Of a stretch of DNA of 32,742 bases, positions 26,904 through 32,742 are shown piece by piece. The first letter of the stretch is position 1; every line of letters starts with the position of its first letter. A program made the position numbers and the translations under genes. Source of the stretch: Clostridia bacterium (lineage in GTDB: Bacteria > Bacillota > Clostridia > UBA1381); NCBI GenBank assembly GCA_017404065.1, contig JAFRDB010000088.1, positions 1 to 32,742 of the forward strand, written 5' to 3'. The notes under the pieces are model-generated. The model searched no databases. It was not told the DNA's origin and saw only the letters and a program-made list of their open reading frames with translations.

Positions 26904-27334
26904 CTCGATATAGATCCAAAAACAGCGGCGCACACCATAACGACCTACGGAGGCGGTGTCGCGCTTGATAAGAATAAGCTGACGATCACTACTGCGGACA
27001 GCTCCGCAAAGCTCTCTGTAAAAATCTTTGCAGAAGGCGTAAAGGAAAGCGATCTTATATGGGAGAGCGGCAATGAAGATGTTGCAAAGGTCATCGACGG
27101 AGTTGTGATCTCGGGTGAGCCGGCAACAGCCGTGATAACAGCGACTACATCAAACAACCTCAGTGCGCAATGCGCGGTAACCGTCACCGACGATAAGCAG
27201 CTTATAACCAATGATCGTTTTTATAAGGATACGGACGGCAATAACCTCTATTCACAGGGCGGCGGCATATTCAAGCTCGGAGACACCTACTACTGGTACG
27301 GTGTGCGGTATATAGTTGAGATCAACGGCTGCAC
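26904..27334 (+). pseudogene. Fragment of a secreted GH43 enzyme with a bacterial Ig-like (BIG2) domain
   Basis: An open frame of some 140 codons without a start codon. The first part reads like a BIG2 Ig-like domain (SVKIFAEGVKESDLIWESG, EDVAKVIDGVV, ITATTSNNLSAQCAVTV). It is followed by the opening of a GH43 catalytic domain (YKDTDGNNLYSQGGGIFKLG, then DTYYWYGVRY), similar to galactan-acting subfamilies. It is cut upstream near the IS66 TnpB scrap and downstream near 27320-27335 by the IS30-like transposase fragment. The parent protein would have been large and extracellular. What remains cannot be functional. Confidence 0.65.
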
Positions 27335-27552
27335 ACAAAAGGTGCTTTAAGCAAAAGAGGGCAAACAACATCAGTTTTAACAAAGCTGTTTGTATGAAAT
27401 TGAATATGTGCTTTAACCTCTCTTGAAACGGTTGTAGGACTTTTGCCGATTCTTTTGGCAATAGCTTTAAAGGTCATACTTTTAGAAAGACATTCTTGAA
27501 TCTCGATCCGATCCGTAAGTGTCATATGTTTATTTTTCTGCTCATTACTCAT
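27322..27552 (-). pseudogene. IS30-family transposase, 3'-truncated
   Basis: 76 codons from ATG at 27552 on the minus strand. The helix-turn-helix part (HMTLTDRIEIQECLSKSMTF then KAIAKRIGKSPTTVSREV) and CPLLLKAPFVC match the N-terminal DNA-binding region of IS30-type transposases, normally 300-400 residues. The DDE catalytic domain is missing; the frame is cut where it meets the GH43 fragment. The ribosome binding site AAAGGAGG lies in the loop of an 11-bp hairpin (27553-27582), which would limit translation from invading transcripts. Confidence 0.75.
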
Positions 27553-27644
27553 TTTAGTCTGAGCCTCCTTTCTCAGACTAAATGCTATCACAAAATCCTT
27601 CTTAATGTAGATGCAATCGCAAATTGCGCTGTTGCATTTACTTT
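27511..27644 (-). mobile_element. IS30-like element end, right copy of the 134-bp direct repeat
   Basis: Matches 6799-6932 at all but one position and lies in the same orientation, 20,712 bases away. It contains the transposase start region and the end of the element. Together the copies bracket carA to purF. Confidence 0.8.
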
Positions 27645-27690
27645 GCAAATTTACTGATAAATTTCAAATGATGAGAGCGGCAAAAAACAC

Positions 27691-27719
27691 TTGACAGCGG
27701 CACGATGTTATGGTATTAT
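27691..27719 (+). promoter_or_regulatory. Promoter of the S-box/GH3 operon
   Basis: TTGACA at 27691-27696 and TATTAT at 27714-27719 with a 17-base spacer. The start is predicted near 27726, about 16 bases ahead of the riboswitch P1 stem. It lies 46 bases beyond the IS30-like repeat. Confidence 0.85.
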
Positions 27720-27741
27720 ATGCATGTAAAAAATAATTACA

Positions 27742-27862
27742 CCTATAAAGAGTGCGCGAGAGACAGACTCGTTGACCGCACAGCAACCTGCCGATGGTAA
27801 GGTGCTAAAGTCTGACCGATAGGGATGTTTATTACCGGCCTATCGGAAACGATAGGTTTTTT
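27742..27862 (+). ncRNA. SAM-I (S-box) riboswitch
   Basis: The S-box core is visible in order: AGAGTGCGCGAGAGACAG and ACTCGTTGAC (the GA-rich kink-turn/P2 side), CAGCAACC at 27781-27788, and AAGGTGCTAAAGTC at 27799-27812. CCTAT (27742-27746) can pair with ATAGG (27819-27823) as P1. CCGATAGG (27816-27823) can instead pair with CCTATCGG (27839-27846) as antiterminator, and that strand can pair with CGATAGG (27850-27856) as terminator. SAM binding would hold P1 and let the terminator form, turning the genes off, as in standard S-box logic. Confidence 0.88.
27839..27862 (+). terminator. S-box expression-platform terminator
   Basis: CCTATCG (27839-27845), loop GAAA, CGATAGG (27850-27856) and six T (27857-27862). 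It lies between the riboswitch aptamer and the first gene and competes with the antiterminator strand 27816-27823. Confidence 0.92.
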
Positions 27863-27906
27863 CGTTCACTCTTTAAGGAATCCATTAATAACAGGAGGAA
27901 CGAAAA

Positions 27907-28224
27907 ATGGAGAAGAAAAGAAGTATTGAGGACATGATGAAGTTGTACGGCACAAAATGGGTCTATCTTTCGTCAAAGCGGACATTTATGCAGTTTATGC
28001 TTGACGCTGATGCCGCCGGATTCAGGTTCGGCGGGATGAGCCCTCTTGATATGCACTATAGTGATATAATTTCAGTGCATGATGACCGGACTTTGGTTTA
28101 TGTAGGCTTTGTCGGACATATTGCATTTCAGTGCGGACAGGAGGAAATGGGCGGCAAGCCGTTTCTGCGCATTGACTATGACAAATTTATAAGTGGCAAG
28201 GATGATTGGGTATATTCAGAATAA
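27907..28224 (+). CDS. Small protein of unknown function, S-box controlled
   Basis: A 105-residue protein, no signal peptide or membrane segment, so likely cytoplasmic. No family was recognised. It has an N-terminal charged helix (MEKKRSIEDMMKLYG), an alternating strand/helix middle with MSPLDMHYSDIISVHDD, and an acidic C-terminus; one cysteine (FQCGQEE). AGGAGG at 27893-27898 is the ribosome binding site. It is first behind the SAM riboswitch and ends 19 bases before the GH3 gene, so both should be made when SAM is low. Its constant neighbour is the best clue: it could be a regulator, carrier or partner of the GH3 enzyme, but nothing in the sequence proves this. Confidence 0.75.
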   Translation: MEKKRSIEDMMKLYGTKWVYLSSKRTFMQFMLDADAAGFRFGGMSPLDMHYSDIISVHDDRTLVYVGFVGHIAFQCGQEEMGGKPFLRIDYDKFISGKDDWVYSE

Positions 28225-28243
28225 AAGAAAAAGAGGGAATGAT

Positions 28244-29947
28244 ATGTACGAAGTCTTGAACAACATGCGTAAAAAGAGAGTAGAAGAAAGAAAAAAGCTG
28301 CTTGTATTCTATGAGGCGCTGACAAAGGACCCGATGGCGGCGCAGAATAAGCTGCTCATGGAGTTGATGTCAGCGAATAAGGATACGGAATACGGAAAAA
28401 AATACGGCTTTGCCGATATAAGCTCCATAGAGGAGTATCAGAGGCGTGTCCCGATCACGGAATATGAGGACTATACCGGATACATTGACCGTATGGTAAG
28501 CAAAGGCGAGGATAACCTGATATGTGTCGAAAAGCCTGTATGGTATAACAAGACATCAGGAACGGTTGGAAAGCCCAAAATGATACCGTATTCGCAAAGA
28601 ATGCGCGACTTGTTCGCCCGTTACAGCCTAGGCTATCAGTCAGGGCTTCTGTACCGTCAGCTTGGAGATGACTACTTTGGCGGACGATCGATGAATCTGA
28701 TCCGCTGCGGCGGTGAAATTGTAAGGCTGCCTGATGGAACGCCTTACGGCCCCATTTCTGAGGCATCCTTAAGACCTTACAAGGACAAATGGTATTACCT
28801 TTATTCGGCGCCCGCGGAGGCAGTGTTTGCGCCGAAGGGAACGGATACCAGATACCTCAATGCCAGGTATTCCCTCTGCGACAGGGATCTGAACAACATC
28901 GTCTGCACGTTTACCGGCTTTTTTCTCGATTTCTGCCGCTATGTGGAAAAGAACTGGGAGCTTCTGGTGAATGATATTGAAAAGGGCGTGATCGACGAAA
29001 CGGTGGAGCTGCCTGAGGAGATCAGGGAAAGTCTCAGCGCGGAGCTTGAGCCGATGCCGGAGCGGGCGGCGGAGCTAAGGGCGATCTTTGAAAAGGGTTT
29101 TGATACTCCGTTTATGCCAAAGGTGTGGCAGAGTCTGCGATATGTTGTTGGGGGCGCATCCGCGAGCTTTGCAAGATATACGAACGAGGTGAGGGAGCGC
29201 TATCTCGGATGGGAAACAGCCTTTTACTATCGCGGTATATCCGCATCAGAGGGGATATTTTCCGTCCCTCTCATCATAGGCTCGGATGAGTCCGCACTGA
29301 TACCGGACTCGCTTTTTTACGAATTCATCCAGATAGACGAGGAGGGCGCGGAGCCGGTCACTATGGATAAGCTTGAGGTGGGGAAAAGGTACGAACTAAT
29401 CATCACCAATCGCTCAGGCTTTTACCGTTACCGCATGAAGGATGTTCTGCTGGTGACAGGCTTTCACAACGAAACACCTATGGTGGAATTTCAGTACCGC
29501 ATTGATAAAACAGTCAGCCTCATGGGTGAAAAGACGACTGAGATGGCGTTGCGTGTCGCCGCAGAAAGGACAGCCAAGGAGTGTGGCTTTATGCTGGTGG
29601 ACAGCTCCGTCTATGCTGATCCTGAAGATGTGCGGTATGTGTACATCATGGAGATAGACCGCGTGCCGCAGGATCTCAGTGAGGAGGCAATTGTCGCATG
29701 CCTTGAAAATAACCTCGCAGAGGTCAACCCATCCTACGGCGACAAGGTAAAAACCGGTCTTATAAAGCCTGTAAAGCTGCTTTTCTCACAGCCTGAGACC
29801 TATGTGCTGTACAAGGAGCTCATGCTGATGAAGGGTAATTCCATCGCGCAGCTCAAGCCGGTGACCGTGATTGGCAATGAGGAGCAGAAAAAGTTTTTCT
29901 TCGCGCTTACTGAGGACTTTGAAGAGATAAAAGCCATCAGATTATAA
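28244..29947 (+). CDS. GH3-family acyl-acid amido synthetase (adenylate-forming)
   Basis: A 567-residue member of the GH3 family. In plants GH3 enzymes activate carboxylic acids such as auxin or jasmonate with ATP and join them to amino acids; bacterial roles are mostly unknown. Seen are the N-terminal domain with TEYGKKYGF and YQRRVPITEYEDY, the ATP motif YNKTSGTVGKPKMIPYS, YRGISASEGIFSVP in the middle, and the YELIITNRSGFYRYRMKDVL motif near residue 410 that holds the adenylate. Length fits the family. The start at 28244 has GAGGG 6 bases upstream; a TTG at 28193 in frame overlaps the preceding gene. It is under the S-box with the small protein, which links its job to methionine or SAM supply. 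Confidence 0.88.
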   Translation: MYEVLNNMRKKRVEERKKLLVFYEALTKDPMAAQNKLLMELMSANKDTEYGKKYGFADISSIEEYQRRVPITEYEDYTGYIDRMVSKGEDNLICVEKPVWYNKTSGTVGKPKMIPYSQRMRDLFARYSLGYQSGLLYRQLGDDYFGGRSMNLIRCGGEIVRLPDGTPYGPISEASLRPYKDKWYYLYSAPAEAVFAPKGTDTRYLNARYSLCDRDLNNIVCTFTGFFLDFCRYVEKNWELLVNDIEKGVIDETVELPEEIRESLSAELEPMPERAAELRAIFEKGFDTPFMPKVWQSLRYVVGGASASFARYTNEVRERYLGWETAFYYRGISASEGIFSVPLIIGSDESALIPDSLFYEFIQIDEEGAEPVTMDKLEVGKRYELIITNRSGFYRYRMKDVLLVTGFHNETPMVEFQYRIDKTVSLMGEKTTEMALRVAAERTAKECGFMLVDSSVYADPEDVRYVYIMEIDRVPQDLSEEAIVACLENNLAEVNPSYGDKVKTGLIKPVKLLFSQPETYVLYKELMLMKGNSIAQLKPVTVIGNEEQKKFFFALTEDFEEIKAIRL

Positions 29948-30000
29948 AGCACATACTTCACTTGACGAATTCTGTAAAAACATTCAAGCCGTAATTTTTG

Positions 30001-30046
30001 AGAGCTTGTTCTGTATAAAAAGCGATAACAGCTGCAAGCAAGCTCT
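30001..30046. other. Imperfect hairpin between the GH3 and GNAT genes
   Basis: AGAGCTTG (30001-30008) with CAAGCTCT (30039-30046), and inside it CTGT (30011-30014) with ACAG (30028-30031). There is no T-run. It may end the GH3 transcript in part or be a regulatory structure ahead of the GNAT gene. Confidence 0.35.
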
Positions 30047-30076
30047 GACCGAACAAAAGGGGAAGAGGCGAGAATA

Positions 30077-30514
30077 ATGAACATTAAACCTTGTACTATT
30101 GAACACATCGACCGATATGGAGAAATATATGCAGCTGCTTTTTCGGGCGAGCCCTGGAATGACCCGTGGAAAGCGGAGGATGCGGCTGTTCATGTAAAAG
30201 AGATATTGGAGTGCGGGCAGTCTTACGGACTTGAATATGTTATTGACGGCAAGATAGCAGGCTTCATATTAGGGACATCTATGTTATTCCACTATGGGAG
30301 AACATTTGAGATAAACGATCTATGCGTTGATCCCGCGTTTCAACATAGAGGTATTGCAAAACAGCTTATGGATAAATGCCTCTCAGATATCAAGGAGCAG
30401 GGCATGGTCGGAGTACATCTTATTACAGCCGCGGAAGGTATCCTTCCGGAATTCTATGAGAGGTACGGATTTAAAAAGGAGAAAAGAGTGATCCTTATGG
30501 GGAGAGAGCTATGA
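30077..30514 (+). CDS. GNAT-family N-acetyltransferase
   Basis: A 145-residue single-domain acetyltransferase using acetyl-CoA. The core is clear: beta strands around IAGFILGTSM, INDLCVDPAFQHRGIAKQLM with the pyrophosphate loop QHRGIA, and FYERYGFKKEKRVILM at the C-terminus. Its N-terminal part (YAAAFSGEPWNDPW) resembles the group often annotated as streptothricin- or aminoglycoside-like acetyltransferases, but the substrate is not known. GAAGAGGCGAG upstream serves as ribosome binding site. Its stop overlaps the ATG of a broken small frame (ATGA at 30511-30514), which suggests a former operon partner. Confidence 0.85.
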   Translation: MNIKPCTIEHIDRYGEIYAAAFSGEPWNDPWKAEDAAVHVKEILECGQSYGLEYVIDGKIAGFILGTSMLFHYGRTFEINDLCVDPAFQHRGIAKQLMDKCLSDIKEQGMVGVHLITAAEGILPEFYERYGFKKEKRVILMGREL

Positions 30515-30612
30515 TGGAGAAATACGAGTACGTCGATCAGGATGCATCCGTTGTGCTGATATAAATGGTAGATGATAACGATCTTGAAGGAATAGATAAA
30601 TTTACAGAGTAA
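30511..30612 (+). pseudogene. Broken N-terminal fragment, unidentified
   Basis: ATGATGGAG starts a 17-codon frame (MMEKYEYVDQDASVVLI) that stops at TAA 30562-30564. It continues in frame with MVDDNDLEGIDKFTE to a second TAA at 30610-30612. The first TAA stands where CAA would keep the frame open, so a nonsense change is likely. It overlaps the GNAT stop. The fragment is too short for a safe family call. Confidence 0.4.
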
Positions 30613-30628
30613 TAGATAGTGTAAAGTA
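30612..30628 (+). repeat. 17-bp direct repeat, copy 1
   Basis: ATAGATAGTGTAAAGTA, identical to 32602-32618. The two copies lie either side of the GH43 gene. Confidence 0.6.
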
Positions 30629-30699
30629 CAGTAAAATAAATAAATCAAGAATAGGTAGAGCGTCAGTCGGTGAAATTTGTCGGAGCATATAAATATACA

Positions 30700-30728
30700 T
30701 TGTTTTGCCTGATCAAATGTTGTATAAT
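30700..30728 (+). promoter_or_regulatory. Promoter of the GH43 gene
   Basis: TTGTTT at 30700-30705 and a perfect TATAAT at 30723-30728, 17 bases apart. AAAAGGAG at 30733-30740 follows almost at once, so the leader is short (around 16 bases). Confidence 0.7.
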
Positions 30729-30751
30729 GAATAAAAGGAGCATAAGGTATA

Positions 30752-32272
30752 ATGATCTATAAAAATCCGGTGATCGGCGGGTTTAATCCAGATCCAAGTA
30801 TATGCAAGGCAGGGGAGGATTACTATCTGGTCACAAGCACATTTGAATATTTCCCGGGCATACCTATATATCACAGCAGAGATCTTGTTAATTGGGAGCA
30901 TATCGCAAATGCTGTTACAAGACGTTCCCAGCTTCCGCTGGAAACGACAAGCTCGTCGGCTGGTATATGGGCACCGACTATAAGATACTATAACGGAAGG
31001 TATTACATAACAGCGACCTTCGGAGACAGCGGTAATTTTATTATATCGGCAACCGACCCGCGCGGCGAGTGGTCTGATGCGGTATGGACTGATATGGACG
31101 GGATCGATCCGTCTATTCTGTTTGACAGTAGGAAGATGTATTACTGCGCCAACGACTGCGGCAGCCGCGGCGGGCTATATGATACTGAGGGCATATCTGT
31201 TGCCGAGATGGATCCGGAGACCGGTAAGGTCAAAGGAGAGATAAATCGCGTATGGGAAGGAACAGGCGGCGGCTGGATAGAGGCACCGCATATCTATCAT
31301 ATCGGAGAATGGTATTATATCCTTGCAGCAGAGGGCGGCACAGGAGTACGCCATACCGAGGTGTGCGGAAGGAGCCGGAGCGTATGGGGACCGTATGAGA
31401 GCTGCCCGTATAATCCTATACTCACAAACAGAAATGACACAACAAAGCAGGCGAATTGCTGCGGTCATGCCGATTTAATAGAGGACAGTTACGGCTCATG
31501 GTGGCTTGTGCATCTTGGTACAAGACCGTATGTGGGCGGAAAAACGCCACTTGGTCGTGAGACATTTTTAACGCCTGTAGAGTGGATAGACGGGTGGCCG
31601 CTTGCCAAAGGTAAAAAAGCCTTTATCGAAAATGAGATAAATGCAAAGCAGAATAAAGCCGGAATTAAAGAATATGATTTCAGATCAGCTGACTGGGAGC
31701 CGGAATGGCTTTCGGTGCGGGGCAGACGCGAGGGATGTATATCCCGCGGAGCCGGAAAGCTCATACTGCGCCCGTCGGAAGATAAAATGAACGATGCGGA
31801 GGGTGTTCCGTCATTTATTGCGCTTCGTCAACCGGACATTGAATGTGTGTTTGAAACAGAGCTTGATTTTTCGCCAAAGGAAAACGGTGATGAGGCGGGA
31901 ATGGCGGCATATCTAACTCCGTTTAACAATTACCGTATATGCAAAAGACGCGAAAACGGCAGGAATTATATTATAGTTAAAAGACGAATAGACGATATTA
32001 TTCAGGAGGACTACCGCGCGGAGGTCGGAGACGGCAGGCTGATTTTCAGGATGGTTTCATCCGATGGCAAATATGAATTTCTGTATTCGTTAAACGGCAG
32101 CGAGTATAAAAAGGCGGCAGTAGTTACAGCAAAATATCTTACCACGGATGTGGCAGACCGCTGCTTAACGGGAACCGTCATAGGCGTATATGCGGAGTCT
32201 GATAATGAAGCTGCCGCCGAGGCTGCTGTATACAGCTTCAGAAGCCGGATTATTCAGATCCATACGGAGTAA
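30752..32272 (+). CDS. Glycoside hydrolase family 43, beta-xylosidase / alpha-L-arabinofuranosidase type
   Basis: A 506-residue enzyme with no signal peptide, so it likely splits imported xylo- or arabino-oligosaccharides in the cytoplasm. The five-bladed GH43 propeller spans about 1-315 with the three catalytic acids in place: Asp14 (FNPDPSI, base), Asp119 (DGIDPSI, pKa modulator) and Glu177 (GWIEAPHIY, acid). Residues about 325-505 form the C-terminal beta-sandwich typical of GH43 beta-xylosidases (FIALRQPDIECVFETELDF, and NYRICKRRENGRNYIIVK). It has its own promoter. The next frame looks like the start of a GH2 gene, so this was probably part of a hemicellulose-use locus that has since decayed. 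The exact sugar cannot be read from sequence. Confidence 0.92.
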   Translation: MIYKNPVIGGFNPDPSICKAGEDYYLVTSTFEYFPGIPIYHSRDLVNWEHIANAVTRRSQLPLETTSSSAGIWAPTIRYYNGRYYITATFGDSGNFIISATDPRGEWSDAVWTDMDGIDPSILFDSRKMYYCANDCGSRGGLYDTEGISVAEMDPETGKVKGEINRVWEGTGGGWIEAPHIYHIGEWYYILAAEGGTGVRHTEVCGRSRSVWGPYESCPYNPILTNRNDTTKQANCCGHADLIEDSYGSWWLVHLGTRPYVGGKTPLGRETFLTPVEWIDGWPLAKGKKAFIENEINAKQNKAGIKEYDFRSADWEPEWLSVRGRREGCISRGAGKLILRPSEDKMNDAEGVPSFIALRQPDIECVFETELDFSPKENGDEAGMAAYLTPFNNYRICKRRENGRNYIIVKRRIDDIIQEDYRAEVGDGRLIFRMVSSDGKYEFLYSLNGSEYKKAAVVTAKYLTTDVADRCLTGTVIGVYAESDNEAAAEAAVYSFRSRIIQIHTE

Positions 32273-32276
32273 ATCG

Positions 32277-32345
32277 ATGATAACAAAGATAAACAAAGAC
32301 TGGCAGTTCGTCTTGATAAAAAGCGGAACAGAGAATGTCTGTTGA
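32277..32345 (+). pseudogene. Possible N-terminal scrap of a GH2-type glycosidase
   Basis: A 22-codon frame 4 bases after the GH43 stop. MITKINKDWQFVLIKSGTE resembles the opening of GH2 beta-galactosidase or glucuronidase proteins (a lone strand with N-D-W-x-F). It ends in TGA at once. The idea is tentative, supported by its place after GH43. Confidence 0.3.
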
Positions 32346-32742
32346 TGTCTGATCTGTCGGAGGGCGAACGCTCTGTATTATCGGATGGGCGGGTAGCTGC
32401 TGATACAGTAAAAAGGATGTTCGGTGGACAAAAATAGAGACTGCGAAAAGTTTTCTGTAAATATGGACACAAACAGCTTTCCATGATGATGAGAATAATG
32501 ACAAGAAAGGACTATGTAAATACGATCATCAGCTTGATGACCAAATATCATGTCGGTGGAATGAACGAATTGTTTGAGGGTGTTTGATCATTGATAAACT
32601 TATAGATAGTGTAAAGTAGGATATGAAAAACATGAGTAAGGCAAAAGTCATCCGTCACCCTTGACAGCTTAGTCAAAACAATGCTGAAAAGGTGTGCCGA
32701 CGGTGAGAAACTCAAGAACGAATCTGATTTTGCCGTCGCAAA
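32346..32742 (+). other. Decayed region with short frames, running off the window
   Basis: Several short pieces. One runs in frame up to TAG at 32435-32437 (MSDLSEGERSVLSDGRVAAD, then TVKRMFGGQK). One spans 32483-32587 (34 codons, contains TRKDYVNTIISLMTKYHVGG). Next, 32588-32656 reads IDKLIDSVK-stop-DMKNMSKAKVIR in a shifted frame. Last, an open frame from about 32637 to the window end contains SVTLDSLVKTMLKRCADGEK. Together they look like one or two frameshifted genes. No family was recognised. Confidence 0.4.
32602..32618 (+). repeat. 17-bp direct repeat, copy 2
   Basis: Identical to 30612-30628. Here it falls within the IDSVK part of the decayed frame, so copy 1 may be a scrap of the same sequence. 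Confidence 0.6.

Noticed and set aside
27742..27862. T-box leader instead of S-box
   Set aside because: No T-box sequence (UGGN-type bulge with AGGGUGGNACCGCG) is present, while GCAACC and GGTGCTAA fit the SAM-I core in the right order.
1..32742. CRISPR array, tRNA or rRNA genes
   Set aside because: No regularly spaced repeats and no tRNA cloverleaf or rRNA signature were seen on either strand.

Overview
The window looks like a chromosomal segment of an anaerobic gut or rumen Clostridia species, most likely a Ruminococcus-like Oscillospiraceae. The reasons are strong AGGAGG-type ribosome binding sites, heavy use of ATA codons, a type III glutamine synthetase next to a fused ammonium transporter/P-II protein, an LL-diaminopimelate aminotransferase, a dockerin-like module in a lipoprotein and GH43 glycosidases. 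This placement rests on gene content only.

Layout. Positions 164-6244 hold a mixed accessory block: an alpha/beta hydrolase, an odd lipoprotein/dockerin-like/aldo-keto reductase fusion, a flavin reductase with four cysteines, a gene scrap, a threonine ammonia-lyase with its own promoter, and a methyltransferase fused to a STAS domain. Positions 6326-6932 are insertion-sequence debris (IS21-type istB, an IS30-type end). Positions 6967-26182 are a continuous nitrogen-assimilation and nitrogen-use cluster, all on the plus strand: carA-carB, then glnN-amt/P-II-asnA-gltB-gltD-dapF-dapL-purF. Positions 26215-27644 are a second IS graveyard (IS21-like ends, IS66 scraps, a broken GH43 gene, an IS30-type transposase fragment). 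Positions 27691-29947 carry a SAM-I (S-box) riboswitch ahead of a small unknown protein and a GH3-family acyl-acid amido synthetase. The end holds a GNAT acetyltransferase, an intracellular GH43 enzyme and decayed sequence.

How the genes work together. Amt/P-II brings in or senses ammonium. GlnN makes glutamine and GltBD turns it into glutamate. AsnA fixes ammonia onto aspartate. CarAB and PurF spend glutamine on carbamoyl phosphate and purines, and DapL/DapF use amino nitrogen for lysine and cell wall. Both promoters of this cluster (carA and glnN) are near-consensus sigma-A sites followed at once by a terminator. In both leaders a small hairpin with a hexaloop of the A1/G4 type overlaps the terminator stem, and the two share 12 of 14 bases. 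This suggests one antitermination switch, probably of ANTAR type, controlling both transcription units.

Most notable points: the paired attenuators; the S-box in front of a GH3 enzyme; the two domain fusions (lipoprotein-AKR and methyltransferase-STAS); and a 134-bp direct repeat that brackets the whole nitrogen cluster. No rRNA, tRNA or CRISPR array was seen. All calls come from reading the sequence and from memory of protein families; no database search was possible.
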